Shown one piece after another: positions 47,101 through 56,453 of a DNA stretch of 64,000 nt. Origin of the DNA: Verrucomicrobia bacterium Tous-C9LFEB (GTDB taxonomy: Bacteria > Verrucomicrobiota > Verrucomicrobiia > Methylacidiphilales > UBA1321). How positions within the stretch are numbered: position 1 is the stretch's first letter; each line of letters opens with the position of its first letter. The stretch spans positions 62,001 through 126,000 of the forward strand of contig NEUU01000008.1 in the NCBI GenBank assembly GCA_002304345.1. The letters run 5' to 3'. The position numbers and the translations under genes are program-made. The notes under the pieces were generated by a model. It saw nothing but the letters and a program-made list of their open reading frames with translations. It ran no database searches and had not been told where the DNA came from.

Positions 47101-47295
47101 CCCGTGATCATGACGGCACTCGTGGCGAGTCTCGGATTTCTCCCCATGGCATTCGGGTCCGGTGCTGGAGCGGAGGTGCAACGTCCTTTGGCCACCGTCG
47201 TCATCGGTGGAATTCTCAGCTCCACTTTTTTAACCTTGGTGATTCTCCCTGTTCTCTATGAATGGATGGAGAGTCGTGTCACCCGTAAAACCTAA
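44170..47295 (+). CDS. Heavy-metal RND efflux pump (CzcA/HME family)
   Basis: 1,041 residues. The transmembrane-helix-4 signature DFGLIIDGAVVMVEN starts at residue 404 and marks the HME1/HME2-type divalent-cation exporters (Co/Zn/Cd/Ni) rather than Cu/Ag pumps. The N-terminus FHLPIDVTPDITNVQVQINT and the GLGEIFYYVV block are standard for CzcA/CusA. It is an inner-membrane trimeric metal/proton antiporter acting with the adaptor and outer-membrane channel encoded upstream. The metal cannot be settled by eye. Confidence 0.93.
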   Translation: MIDKILEFSMRQRSFVVLATLTLLGAGIWSAFHLPIDVTPDITNVQVQINTEVEGLAPEEIEKLVTYPIEMEMAGIQGMLELRSLSKNGLSQVTLVFKDGTDIYRARQLTSERLINAAEELPEGLTPKLAPISTGLGEIFYYVVDYKKDFKNKPRNRKEQLMELKLIHDFIIKPKLRTVPGIAEISASGGYEKQIVVLPRPEKLLATGVTFSELVNIIKENVDNAGGGSVQIGGEQITIRTEGRVQTPAQIAQLPIKFRSGSTPLKISDLAEIGIDSNVRTGSATYNGREAVLGSALMLAGENSRIVAKRVANQLKQIEPQLPEGVGIETVYDRTVLVDRTISTVGKNLFEGAILVVAVLLFMLGNWRSALIVSAAIPLSFLFAITGMVQTRLSGNLMSLGAVDFGLIIDGAVVMVENIVRRVGLAQHHRGRNLTAEERSQVVLNAAKEVGTPTFFGVLIITIVYLPILSLTGVEGKMFTPMAWTVIFALIGALILALTLMPVLCSYFLTGAISEKDNKAILWLKSLYAPLLDAAMRARGLALGGAVSLFALSLVIFTRLGAEFAPQLDEGSFATHMIRTTSVGLDASIAMQEKAEKVLREKFPEVTHTFSRIGTAEIATDPMGVNVSDTYIFYKQQKEWTSATSKDELANKMSRELSIQIPGQAYLFSQPIEMRFNEILEGTRADLAVKVFGDDFTEIERIAEEVREVLDKIPGAADVEFDALGKAPMLEIKLNREAMTRYNIHASEINETVKAALAGSEAGRLIDGNRRYPIVVRLPEDLRKRISEMKQLPVRTSDGGLLTLGQVADFEVGEKVNTIAREYGQRRAAIMVNLRGRDVESYVLEAQKKVNEQIKLPTGYTIEFGGQFKNLQEARARLTVIVPVALLVIFVLIFMAFGSLRQAALIYTGIPLAVTGGIYALWLRGMPFSISAGIGFIALSGVAVLNGVMLVTYFNQLRESGKSLMEAVREGSLTRLRPVIMTALVASLGFLPMAFGSGAGAEVQRPLATVVIGGILSSTFLTLVILPVLYEWMESRVTRKT

Positions 47296-47314
47296 CAAAC
47301 GAAAGCGTAAAATC

Positions 47315-47770
47315 ATGAGTCATCTCCTCACCCTTCTCGCCGCCTCCGCATTTCTCGGCACCGCCGTACTGGCCGCTGAAAGCGGTCACTCTCACAAAAC
47401 CATCGCTGGGCCCAAGGGCGGTAAAATTTTGGAGAGCACGCCACTGCACGCCGAATTTTTTGTCCAAGCGGACCGGAAAGTCAGCGTGACCTTCTACGAT
47501 GCCGACATGAAACCAGTCGCGCCCTCCACCCAGAAACTCAAAGTGATCGCCGAAGCCAAGCCTGATAAAGCTACTCTGGAATTTGAAAAGATGAACGATG
47601 CGTTCATTTCCAAAACCACTTTACCGGAAGGAAACGGCTACCGCGTCGTGGTCCAGATCAAGACCGATACCTCAGCCAAACCACAGAATTTCCGTATCGA
47701 TTACATCCCGGCGATCTGTAACGGGTGCAAACGCGCCGAGTACGCCTGCACTTGCGAGCACGCCGAATAA
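47315..47770 (+). CDS. Exported small protein with Cys-rich tail, end of metal-efflux locus
   Basis: 151 residues with a signal peptide (LTLLAASAFLGTAVLA), then ESGHSHKTIAGPKGGKILES, a beta-rich middle, and a C-terminus with ICNGCKRAEYACTCEHAE (four Cys and one His). Similar small periplasmic proteins accompany Czc/Cus pumps. A metallochaperone or metal-sensing role is inferred from position and the Cys cluster. It starts 20 nt after the pump stop; the in-frame ATG at 47258 lies inside the pump gene. Confidence 0.7.
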   Translation: MSHLLTLLAASAFLGTAVLAAESGHSHKTIAGPKGGKILESTPLHAEFFVQADRKVSVTFYDADMKPVAPSTQKLKVIAEAKPDKATLEFEKMNDAFISKTTLPEGNGYRVVVQIKTDTSAKPQNFRIDYIPAICNGCKRAEYACTCEHAE

Positions 47771-47819
47771 TCGAATTAAAGAAAAACTAAAATCAAAGCT
47801 CAATATAAATTAGATCGCC

Positions 47820-47836
47820 TAATAATTGAATTATTA
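47820..47836. promoter_or_regulatory. Perfect palindrome at the beta-barrel gene promoter
   Basis: TAATAATT-G-AATTATTA is a perfect 8+1+8 palindrome abutting a TATAGA (47835-47840) that lies 9 nt before the ATG at 47850. No -35 consensus is present, so the site could be an activator or repressor binding site. The regulator is unknown. Confidence 0.4.
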
Positions 47837-47849
47837 TAGAGTACGCGCG

Positions 47850-49235
47850 ATGCGTATTCTATACCGCTCTTTAATCAACCTCGTCGCTTGCTCGCTCTTG
47901 GTCTCTTCCCTCCAGGCCGCCAGCGTCCCTCCGATTACGACCGATAGAGATCCCAGGCAAATTGAAGCGCCCGCGGTTGATCCCAAACAGATCGCGACAT
48001 CCAATGCCATAAAGAAACCTGCGTGGTTGACCGAGCTGTCGGTAACGACAAAGGAATCGTACGACAGCAACGTCTTTGGAACTGATACGGACAAACCCGG
48101 GAGTTATCCGCGAGTGGCCAATGTCAGCTCATGGGTAACCTCGGTGACGCCCAAGCTGGTCTTCAACTTCGCGGCATTACTCGACTATTCCAATGCCGAG
48201 GAAAAGACCATCGACACACTCTCCCTGTCTTATGCGCCGGAGGTAACGCGCTATCACGAAGCCGCTACGGAAAACTACGAGGCGCATCGCATTCACACGC
48301 AGATCAAGGGCAAGGTCGATTCCTTCTCCTACAACTTCGAGAACTCGTTACTCTTCCTGGTCGGTAACCGCAACACGCCGCTGTATAATCAGGTCAGTTG
48401 CTACGGATCGGCCCTCGTTCGCGAACGGCGCGATCAAATTCAGGACAGGGCCAAACTCAGTCTGCGCAACGACTGGGAGTCGGTCTTTTTTCGCGGAGTG
48501 GGCACGACGACTTACTACGATTTAAATACTTATCAATATAACAATAATCTACCGGTCTATGCCGGGTATCAGGATTACGTTGATCGCTATGAAGTGAACG
48601 GCGGCGGCGATGTGGGGTACAAGATCACAAAGGATTTTGCGCTGACGTTCGGGTATCGTCATGGGCACCAGTATCAGCAGACCTATAGCTGGGTCGATGT
48701 AAACAGCACGAATGATTTTGACCGCGTTTTAGTCGGAATCGAAGGCAAGCCGTTCAAATGGCTCAAGGTGGAATTTCAGGGCGGTCCCGACTTCCACTAC
48801 TACGAAGCCCAAAAGCAAGTGGGACATGCGGATGAATTGACCCGTGCGTATCTCAACGGCAGCGTGACAGCTGATGTCACCTCCAAGGACGTGCTCGCTT
48901 TCCGCGTCAAGCAATGGCAGTGGGTCTCCAGCACAGGTCTCTGCACTTACGAGGACAAGACTTTTGATTTCAGCTACCGGCATAAGATTGTAGACCAACT
49001 CAGTGCTTCGCTCGGATATATGATTCTAGGGGCCACCTACGATGCACCTACGGTACGAAGTGACTGGCAGTACACCTACTCGATTGGGCTCAAATACGAT
49101 CTCAATGAAAACCTCTCGTTCACGGGAGATTATTCGTTCATTCAAGGAGTGAATGAATCCGATATCAGCAATCTCCCCCCGGGCCGGGAATTCGACAGAC
49201 ACGTGGTTTGCCTCGGCGTTAGAGCCGCTTTTTAG
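47850..49235 (+). CDS. Outer-membrane beta-barrel protein upstream of kdp
   Basis: 461 residues with a signal peptide (LINLVACSLLVSSLQAAS). Alternating hydrophobic strands run throughout (for example FALTFGYRHGHQYQQ, YSIGLKYDLNENLSFTG) and the protein ends in F (GVRAAF), as outer-membrane barrels do. Its family is not identified by name; it resembles putative beta-barrel (OMP_b-brl-like) proteins. It lies 140 nt upstream of kdpA on the same strand, with a KdpE-like box in the gap, so it is probably a separate transcription unit. The start at 47850 is preferred to 47826 because it leads directly into the signal peptide. Confidence 0.7.
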   Translation: MRILYRSLINLVACSLLVSSLQAASVPPITTDRDPRQIEAPAVDPKQIATSNAIKKPAWLTELSVTTKESYDSNVFGTDTDKPGSYPRVANVSSWVTSVTPKLVFNFAALLDYSNAEEKTIDTLSLSYAPEVTRYHEAATENYEAHRIHTQIKGKVDSFSYNFENSLLFLVGNRNTPLYNQVSCYGSALVRERRDQIQDRAKLSLRNDWESVFFRGVGTTTYYDLNTYQYNNNLPVYAGYQDYVDRYEVNGGGDVGYKITKDFALTFGYRHGHQYQQTYSWVDVNSTNDFDRVLVGIEGKPFKWLKVEFQGGPDFHYYEAQKQVGHADELTRAYLNGSVTADVTSKDVLAFRVKQWQWVSSTGLCTYEDKTFDFSYRHKIVDQLSASLGYMILGATYDAPTVRSDWQYTYSIGLKYDLNENLSFTGDYSFIQGVNESDISNLPPGREFDRHVVCLGVRAAF

Positions 49236-49278
49236 CGAATTCGGTTGTCCAATTTTACGCCGATTGATCCACTCGCTC

Positions 49279-49295
49279 TTTATATTTTCTTTATA
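49279..49295 (+). promoter_or_regulatory. KdpE-like box upstream of kdpA
   Basis: TTTATA-TTTTC-TTTATA is a 6-bp direct repeat with a 5-bp T-rich spacer, followed by CTATCG. It closely resembles the E. coli KdpE target (TTTATA, T-rich spacer, TTTACA). It is centred about 90 nt before the kdpA start codon, a normal place for activation by phosphorylated KdpE. Confidence 0.6.
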
Positions 49296-49375
49296 CTATC
49301 GGGTCGGGTCTTAATTAGTCCAAGGGACTTACTCAGCTTAGGATAGCTCCATGAATGCAACATGGAGTATTGGTA

Positions 49376-51067
49376 ATGAGTCCCGGTGAAATTCTTCAAA
49401 TCTGTCTCTATATTTGTTTGCTCGTGGCCGCAACGGCCACATTCGGACCGTGGATGGCGCGGGTACTGACGGGTGAAACGACGTTTCTCGATTTCTTCCT
49501 GAAACCAGTGGAGCGAGCGGTATACCGCATCAGCGGAATCGATCCGGAAATCGAGATGAACTGGAAGCAGTATGCCCGCGCGGTTCTGGCGTTCAACTTT
49601 TTCGGTTTCGTTCTCGTTCTTCTATTAATGCTCTTTCAGGGCATCCTGCCGTTTAACCCCGCCAAGTTGCCCAATGTACCGTTTCCGCTCGCGTTGAATA
49701 CGGCGATCAGCTTCATGACCAACACAAACTGGCAGGCCTACTCGGGCGAGGCGGCCATGAGTTATCTCACTCAGATGGCTGGCTTGGGTGTGCAGAATTT
49801 TCTAAGCGCCGCAACGGGAGTCGGCGTGATGTTGGCGCTGATCCGGGGTTTCGTCCGGCGAGAGGCGAGCGAGCTGGGTAATTTCTGGGTGGATTTAGTC
49901 CGATCGACCCTTTACATCCTTCTGCCCCTTTCGTTCGCCCTCGCCTTGGTTCTTGTTTCCCAAGGTGTCGTGCAGACCTTCTCGTCCTATGTAACCGCCA
50001 CCACGCTCGCAGGACAGGAACAGATCATTCCTCTTGGTCCCGCAGCTTCGCAGATTGCGATCAAGCAACTCGGCACCAATGGCGGAGGTTTCTTCGGCGT
50101 CAACAGCGCCCATCCATTTGAGAATCCGACACCATTGAGCAACTTTCTGGAGATGTTTGTCATCCTCTGCATCCCGGCAGCCTTGACCGCGACCTACGGG
50201 AAAATGGTCGGTTCCATGCGGCAGGGCTGGACGATCTTCGCCGCGATGATGATCGTTTTTCTGATGACTCTCGGAGGAATGCTGTGGGCGGAGTATGCCA
50301 CGAATCCTGTCTTTGGAACCGGCGCGTTAATGGAGGGTAAAGAGATGCGTCTTGGCGTGGCAAATAGCGTGCTCTGGGGTGATGTCACCACACTCGCTTC
50401 CAATGGCTCGGTCAATGCCATGCACTCGAGTTTATCCTCGCTCGCAGGAGGCATCGCCATTCTCAACATGCTGTTGGGTGAAGTGATTTTTGGCGGCGTC
50501 GGTTCAGGCTTGTACGGCATGCTCATGTTCGTCCTGCTCACTGTCTTCCTGGCGGGTTTAATGGTGGGTCGCACACCGGAATATCTCGGCAAGAAGATCG
50601 AAGCGTTTGATATCCAGATGGCCATGACCGCCGTGCTGTTACCAAGCGCCTGCGTACTGATTCTCACCGCACTGGGTTGCTTCACCGAGGCGGGACGCGC
50701 GTCAATTGCCAATCCCGGACCGCATGGACTGAGTGAAATTCTCTATGCCTTTGCTTCCATGACGAACAACAACGGCAGCGCGTTTTCCGGGCTAAATGCC
50801 ACGACAAATTTTTACACGCTCTCGGGCAGTCTGGCGATGCTCGTGGGCCGCTTCGGGGTGATCCTTCCCGTGCTCGCCATCGCGGGCAACATGGTCACCA
50901 AGAAGGTGACACCGGCTTCCGCAGGGACATTCCCGACTGACGGCGGACTCTTTGTGGTACTGCTCGTGGCCGTTGTCCTGATAGTCGGGGCCCTGACCTT
51001 CTTCCCGGCACTTTCACTCGGACCGATCCTCGAGCACTTACTCGTTCTCAGTGGTCGCATTTTTTAA
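49376..51067 (+). CDS. kdpA: Potassium-transporting ATPase potassium-binding subunit KdpA
   Basis: 563 residues (E. coli 557). The selectivity-filter loops are visible: [30 protein letters not shown] and [12 protein letters not shown]. It forms the K+ channel-like subunit of the KdpFABC high-affinity uptake pump in the inner membrane. The start at 49376 is chosen over 49355 because GGAG lies 9 nt before it. No kdpF-like short frame was found in front. KdpB starts 19 nt after the stop. Confidence 0.96.
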   Translation: MSPGEILQICLYICLLVAATATFGPWMARVLTGETTFLDFFLKPVERAVYRISGIDPEIEMNWKQYARAVLAFNFFGFVLVLLLMLFQGILPFNPAKLPNVPFPLALNTAISFMTNTNWQAYSGEAAMSYLTQMAGLGVQNFLSAATGVGVMLALIRGFVRREASELGNFWVDLVRSTLYILLPLSFALALVLVSQGVVQTFSSYVTATTLAGQEQIIPLGPAASQIAIKQLGTNGGGFFGVNSAHPFENPTPLSNFLEMFVILCIPAALTATYGKMVGSMRQGWTIFAAMMIVFLMTLGGMLWAEYATNPVFGTGALMEGKEMRLGVANSVLWGDVTTLASNGSVNAMHSSLSSLAGGIAILNMLLGEVIFGGVGSGLYGMLMFVLLTVFLAGLMVGRTPEYLGKKIEAFDIQMAMTAVLLPSACVLILTALGCFTEAGRASIANPGPHGLSEILYAFASMTNNNGSAFSGLNATTNFYTLSGSLAMLVGRFGVILPVLAIAGNMVTKKVTPASAGTFPTDGGLFVVLLVAVVLIVGALTFFPALSLGPILEHLLVLSGRIF

Positions 51068-51086
51068 CCTCACCTACGAAAATTCT

Positions 51087-53171
51087 ATGTCCACCGCATC
51101 TCAAACCAATTCCTGGGTCAACGCGAAAATCCTCAGAGTGGCGACAGTCGATTCCTTTACAAAACTCAATCCACTGCAACTCTGGAAAAATCCGGTTATA
51201 TTTGTCACCGCCGTGGGAGCAGTCCTCTCGACCGGATCGCTTTTGATTTCGTCTTTTTCCGGTTTCGCCCTGCAAATCACCCTCTGGCTCTGGTTCACGG
51301 TACTCTTCGCCAACTTTGCCGAGGCGATTGCGGAAGGTCGCGGCAAGGCTCAAGCCGAGGCACTACGGCGGACGCGCACCCAAACCTGGGCACGACTCGT
51401 AAAGAATGGGACGGAAGAACGGATTGCCGCTCCGGATCTGAAGCTGGGCGACACGGTCGTGTGTGAAGCCAACGATATTATCCCAAGTGATGGCGAAGTC
51501 ATCGAAGGAATCGCCAGTGTGGACGAATCGGCTATCACCGGCGAATCGGCCCCGGTGGTGCGTGAAAGCGGTGGCGACCGTAGTGCTGTGACTGGCGGAA
51601 CGCGTGTCATCAGCGACCGCATCGTGATCCGCATCACGGCCGAGAAGGGAAACACCTTTATCGACAAAATGATTTCATTGGTGGAAGGGGCCTCCCGGCA
51701 GAAGACTCCGAATGAAATTGCACTCAGCATTTTGCTGGTTGCTCTGACCGTCATCTTCCTGCTCGCCGTGGCGACCATTCCCTTTTTCGCCTGGTACAAT
51801 GAAGCCGCAGCAGGTCAAAAAAACGTTGTCGACGTTTCGTTGCCCGTCCTCGCAGCACTTCTCGTCTGCCTGATTCCCACCACGATTGGCGGCTTGTTGA
51901 GCGCGATCGGAATCAGTGGCATTGATCGCCTGGTGCGTCGCAATGTCCTTGCGACCAGCGGACGAGCCGTGGAAGCGGCCGGCGACATTGACGTACTACT
52001 GCTCGACAAAACGGGCACCATCACACTTGGTAACCGCATGGCGGTGGAATTCATTCCCGCCCCGAGCATCCCCGCAGAGCGACTGGCTCGCGCCGCGCAA
52101 TTGGCCTCACTGGCTGACGAAACACCGGAAGGCAGGTCGATCGTGATTCTCGCCAAGGAATTACACGGTATTCGGGCCCGCGAAGTCGCCTCGCCTCATG
52201 TGACATTCGTTCCGTTCACCGCGCAGACACGCATGAGCGGTGTTGATTTCACCCCAAGCGACAGCCAACAGCCGAGCATCCGCAAAGGGGCCGCCGAGAG
52301 CGTGAAAGCCTGGGTGGAAGGGCAAGGCGGACTCTATCCGAATGCTGTGACTGAAATTGTCACGCGGATTTCACGTCAGGGCGGCACCCCGCTCGCAGTA
52401 GCGGAGGGACGCGAAGTGCTGGGGGTCATTTATCTTAAGGATGTGGTAAAAGGCGGCATCAAGGAGCGCTTCGCGCAACTTCGGCAAATGGGTATCCGCA
52501 CCGTCATGATCACCGGAGACAATCCCCTCACGGCGGCAGCCATTGCAGCCGAGGCAGGAGTCGACGACTTTATGGCCGGAGCGACACCCGAAATGAAGCT
52601 CATGCGCATCCGCGCCGAGCAGGCGGCGGGACATCTGGTTGCCATGACCGGCGACGGGACCAACGATGCTCCCGCTCTGGCCCAAGCCGATGTCGGCGTT
52701 GCCATGAACACAGGCACGCAGGCCGCGCGCGAGGCCGGCAATATGGTCGATCTGGAGAGCAATCCAACGAAGCTCATCGAAATCGTGGAGATCGGCAAAC
52801 AACTCCTCATGACTCGCGGCGCACTCACGACCTTCAGCGTGGCCAACGACGTCGCAAAATATTTTGCGATCATCCCCGCAATGTTCGGTGCACTCTATGC
52901 CGTGAACGGCACCGCCGGTCCGCTTCAGGCACTGAATATCATGGGACTGCATTCACCCTCAAGCGCGATTCTGAGTGCTGTAATCTTCAACGCACTCATC
53001 ATCATCGCCCTCATCCCGCTAGCCCTCCGCGGAGTGACGTATCGTGCGCTCCCGGCCGTCGAGGTCTTGCAGCGCAACCTGTTTCTCTATGGTCTCGGTG
53101 GACTCGTTGCACCGTTCGTGGGTATCAAACTCATCGACCTCGCCCTTGTCGCCACAAAACTTGCCGCCTAA
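51087..53171 (+). CDS. kdpB: Potassium-transporting ATPase ATP-binding subunit KdpB
   Basis: 694 residues. This P-type ATPase has the phosphorylation motif DKTGTI with D307, the same number as E. coli KdpB. TGES ([10 protein letters not shown]), the hinge motif [20 protein letters not shown] and the [13 protein letters not shown] helix are present. It hydrolyses ATP to drive K+ uptake through KdpA. The start at 51087 aligns the N-terminus with the family. Confidence 0.97.
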   Translation: MSTASQTNSWVNAKILRVATVDSFTKLNPLQLWKNPVIFVTAVGAVLSTGSLLISSFSGFALQITLWLWFTVLFANFAEAIAEGRGKAQAEALRRTRTQTWARLVKNGTEERIAAPDLKLGDTVVCEANDIIPSDGEVIEGIASVDESAITGESAPVVRESGGDRSAVTGGTRVISDRIVIRITAEKGNTFIDKMISLVEGASRQKTPNEIALSILLVALTVIFLLAVATIPFFAWYNEAAAGQKNVVDVSLPVLAALLVCLIPTTIGGLLSAIGISGIDRLVRRNVLATSGRAVEAAGDIDVLLLDKTGTITLGNRMAVEFIPAPSIPAERLARAAQLASLADETPEGRSIVILAKELHGIRAREVASPHVTFVPFTAQTRMSGVDFTPSDSQQPSIRKGAAESVKAWVEGQGGLYPNAVTEIVTRISRQGGTPLAVAEGREVLGVIYLKDVVKGGIKERFAQLRQMGIRTVMITGDNPLTAAAIAAEAGVDDFMAGATPEMKLMRIRAEQAAGHLVAMTGDGTNDAPALAQADVGVAMNTGTQAAREAGNMVDLESNPTKLIEIVEIGKQLLMTRGALTTFSVANDVAKYFAIIPAMFGALYAVNGTAGPLQALNIMGLHSPSSAILSAVIFNALIIIALIPLALRGVTYRALPAVEVLQRNLFLYGLGGLVAPFVGIKLIDLALVATKLAA

Positions 53172-53186
53172 GCGAAAGAAACTCCT

Positions 53187-53777
53187 ATGAAAATCATACT
53201 CCAATCGATTCGCCTTCTTTTTGTCCTCACCGTATTGACAGGTATTCTCTATCCACTGGTGGTGACATTCTTTGCTCATGTGGCCTGGAGCGAAAAAGCC
53301 GAGGGCTCCCTGATCATCGCGAATAAACGCGCGGTGGGCTCGGAGTTGTTGGCGCAAAAGACCGAGGACAACCGCTATTTTTGGCCGCGCCCCTCGGCCG
53401 CCGATTATGCCACCATTGCATCCGGGGCCAGTAATCTTGGTCCGAGTAGCACCGCCCTCAAGAAGGCAGTCGAGGAACGGACCCAAAAATGGCGCGAAGC
53501 CAATGAATTGTCCGCCGAGACCCCGGTACCGAGCGACATACAGTTCGCCTCTGGCAGTGGACTCGATCCGCATATCAGCCCGCTCGCAGCAGCGCAACAA
53601 ATCCAACGCGTGGCGGCTGCGCGAAACCTATCGCTGGAAAACCGCGCTAAACTCACCACCCTCGTCAAAGATTCCGTTGAAGGGCCGCAATGGCAAATTT
53701 TCGGTGAATCTCGTGTGAACGTATTAAAGCTGAATTTGGCCATGGATCGGTTATTATTCTCCCCACAACCACAGTAA
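53187..53777 (+). CDS. kdpC: Potassium-transporting ATPase subunit KdpC
   Basis: 196 residues (E. coli 190). A single N-terminal membrane helix (IRLLFVLTVLTGILYPLVVT) is followed by the conserved periplasmic part: DNRYFWPRPSAADY, ASNLGPSS and SGSGLDPHISPLAAAQQIQR. It assists assembly and ATP affinity of the Kdp complex. It lies 15 nt after kdpB and 3 nt before kdpD. Confidence 0.96.
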   Translation: MKIILQSIRLLFVLTVLTGILYPLVVTFFAHVAWSEKAEGSLIIANKRAVGSELLAQKTEDNRYFWPRPSAADYATIASGASNLGPSSTALKKAVEERTQKWREANELSAETPVPSDIQFASGSGLDPHISPLAAAQQIQRVAAARNLSLENRAKLTTLVKDSVEGPQWQIFGESRVNVLKLNLAMDRLLFSPQPQ

Positions 53778-53780
53778 CCC

Positions 53781-56453
53781 ATGCCCGACGCCTCTCGCCC
53801 TGATCCTGACCAGTTACTCGCCTCCTTACAAAAGGAGGAGGCGCAGGCCAAGCGTGGACGACTCAAGATCTTCTTCGGCATGTGCCCCGGAGTGGGGAAA
53901 ACCTATGCCATGCTCAAGGCGGCCCGCCAACAGATGCAGGAGGGCACGGACGTTGTCGTAGGGCTGATCGAAACGCATGGACGCGCCGAAACGGCAGCAC
54001 TGATTGAAGGGCTGGTCGTCGCCGAGCGAAAGAAAATCGATTACCGCGGCACGGTTCTGGAAGAGATGGACGTAGAGGGAATTCTCTTTCTGCAACCACA
54101 ACTCGTGCTCGTCGATGAGTTGGCGCATACCAATGCCCCGGGGTTGCGGCATGTGAAACGTTATCAGGATGTCGACGAACTTCTCGCGGCAGGCATCGAT
54201 GTCTATACGACCCTCAACGTTCAACATATCGAGAGCCGGGCCGATACCGTGCGGCAGATCACGGGAGCGCCCGTGCACGAAACCGTTCCGGATTCGGTCC
54301 TTGAATGGGCCGATGAAATCGAGTTGATCGACATCACGCCGGAGCGACTACGGGAGAGACTCGCCGAGGGCAAAGTCTATCTTGGCCCTCGGGCAGACAT
54401 GGCAGCAGCCCATTTTTTCAAGGAAACCAATCTCACCGCATTACGAGAACTGGCGTTGCGACTCACCGCCGAACGGGTCGATCAACAATTGCGTTCGATT
54501 CGCCAACGAGAGATCACACGGGAGGTTTGGAAATCAGGAGACCGGCTGATGGTGGCGGTCGGACCAAGTCCGTTCTCGCTCCAACTCGTGCGTTGGACAA
54601 GACGCATGGCCTACGCGATGAATGCTCCGTGGATGGCGGTTCATGTGGAATCAAACCCCACATTATCGCCCGAAGCGAAGCAACAACTCGACCGCAATCT
54701 TTCCACCGCGCGCGAACTCGGAGCGGAGGTGGTCCTGACCCACGACGTGGACTCGGCTGCAGCGCTGGTGCGCATCGCCCGGGAACATAATGTCAGCCAG
54801 ATCGTAGTCGGAAAACCCCGCGACAGTTGGTGGATGGACGTCCTACGCGGCGGCGGGCTGGTGAATCGGCTGATTCGTCAATGCGGCCACATTGACGTCT
54901 ATGTGGTGCCAGCCGAAGCTCATAAAGCGGAGCCGTCACCGCTCCGCTTTTCTTTTTCCAACCGCACCGGTTGGAAGGAATATCTGAACGCCTCGGCTTC
55001 CGTTGTGGGTGTGACGCTTTTCTCCCTGTCGGTCGGCTCCTTCACCGGCTATTGGGCTGTCGCACTCATTTATCTATTTTTGGTGATTTTGCTCTCCCTC
55101 GTTCTCAATCGCGGCCCTGTTTTTGTCGCGGCTACGCTGAGTGCCTTGACATGGAATTATCTTTTTATCCCTCCGAAGTATACCTTCATCATCGCCACTC
55201 TGCCGGACACGCTCATGTTCGGCATGTACTTTGTGATTGCGCTAGTCACTGGCCATCTCACCTCCCGGTTACGACTCCAACAGCGCAACGAACGCGAGCG
55301 TGAATTACGTGCGATTGCGCTCTATCGACTGATCCGCACGGTGGCGACCGCCCGCACCATCTCCGAACTTTTAGATCAGGCTGCCACGGAGATTGAGTCG
55401 CTATTTCAGGCCAAGGTAGCTTTCTTCACCACTGAAGCCGAGCAACCGGTCACGCTCGATCCACATCCCGCCAGTCGCTTTGCGGTCGACGATAAGGAGA
55501 TCAGCGTGGCTTTGTGGACCTTTCGCAATGGACGCAGCGCCGGGCGCTTCACGGACACTCTCCCCGCAGCTGAAGGCTACTATGTACCGTTGCGGGCGGG
55601 CGAAAAATGCCTCGGAGTGATGGGAATTAAATTGCGTTCAGGCGAAGCTCTTCTTCTGCAACAGCGTGACATTCTCGAAAGCTTTGCCGGACAGATCGGG
55701 CTGGCATTGGAGCGGGAAAAATTACGCGCGGCGACACAGGCCACTCAACTAGCACTCAAATCTGAGACGCTGCAAAAGACGCTTTTCAACTCAATCTCCC
55801 ACGAATTGCGCACGCCGCTCTCGGTCATCCAGGCGGCAACTTCGCAATTATCTCTCGGCGCGAGCGCTTCATCGAGCCAGCCCCTTCTCGAGGAAATCAA
55901 GCAAGCCACCACACGGTTGGACCGGCTGGTGCAAAACCTCCTCAATAGCGCCCGTCTGGAATCGGACCAACTCCAAGCCAAGATGGAATGGGGTGATGTG
56001 GAGGATGTCGTGACCGGTGCGGTTCAACTCATGAAGGGTCACCGCGAGTCCTCACGGATTCAGGTGAACATGGCACCCAAACTGCCTTTGATTCATGCCG
56101 ACTTTGGTCTCCTGCAGCAGGCCTTGATGAACCTGATCGATAATGCACTTAACTACACGCCGGAAGGTTCTCCCGTGCATGTGTCGGCAGCGCAGGACCG
56201 GGATTCCATAATTTTGTGTGTGGAGGACGAAGGCTCCGGATTATCTCCGGAAACGCTGGCCCATCTCTTTGAAAAATTCTATCGCGCCTCCGACGCACGT
56301 CCCGGAGGAACCGGGCTCGGGCTGTCCATCGCCAAACATTTTGTTGAAGTCAATCGCGGTCAACTCACTGCCGCCAACCGTGAAACGAGCGGAGCCATTT
56401 TCACCATTCGTCTCCCCATTTTAAATTCTCCTGCTAAGTTGAATCCGGCATGA
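53781..56453 (+). CDS. kdpD: Sensor histidine kinase KdpD
   Basis: 890 residues (E. coli 894). In order: N-terminal KdpD domain with Walker A (GMCPGVGKTYAML, about residues 33-45) and DELAHTNAPG; a USP-like domain (about 250-370, QIVVGKPRDSWW); four membrane helices (about 400-500); a GAF-like domain (about 515-650); HisKA with phospho-accepting H674 (SISHELRTPLS, E. coli H673); and HATPase with NLIDNALNYTP and GGTGLGLSIAKHF. It senses K+ limitation and phosphorylates KdpE. Its stop overlaps the kdpE start by 4 nt (ATGA). Confidence 0.96.
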   Translation: MPDASRPDPDQLLASLQKEEAQAKRGRLKIFFGMCPGVGKTYAMLKAARQQMQEGTDVVVGLIETHGRAETAALIEGLVVAERKKIDYRGTVLEEMDVEGILFLQPQLVLVDELAHTNAPGLRHVKRYQDVDELLAAGIDVYTTLNVQHIESRADTVRQITGAPVHETVPDSVLEWADEIELIDITPERLRERLAEGKVYLGPRADMAAAHFFKETNLTALRELALRLTAERVDQQLRSIRQREITREVWKSGDRLMVAVGPSPFSLQLVRWTRRMAYAMNAPWMAVHVESNPTLSPEAKQQLDRNLSTARELGAEVVLTHDVDSAAALVRIAREHNVSQIVVGKPRDSWWMDVLRGGGLVNRLIRQCGHIDVYVVPAEAHKAEPSPLRFSFSNRTGWKEYLNASASVVGVTLFSLSVGSFTGYWAVALIYLFLVILLSLVLNRGPVFVAATLSALTWNYLFIPPKYTFIIATLPDTLMFGMYFVIALVTGHLTSRLRLQQRNERERELRAIALYRLIRTVATARTISELLDQAATEIESLFQAKVAFFTTEAEQPVTLDPHPASRFAVDDKEISVALWTFRNGRSAGRFTDTLPAAEGYYVPLRAGEKCLGVMGIKLRSGEALLLQQRDILESFAGQIGLALEREKLRAATQATQLALKSETLQKTLFNSISHELRTPLSVIQAATSQLSLGASASSSQPLLEEIKQATTRLDRLVQNLLNSARLESDQLQAKMEWGDVEDVVTGAVQLMKGHRESSRIQVNMAPKLPLIHADFGLLQQALMNLIDNALNYTPEGSPVHVSAAQDRDSIILCVEDEGSGLSPETLAHLFEKFYRASDARPGGTGLGLSIAKHFVEVNRGQLTAANRETSGAIFTIRLPILNSPAKLNPA

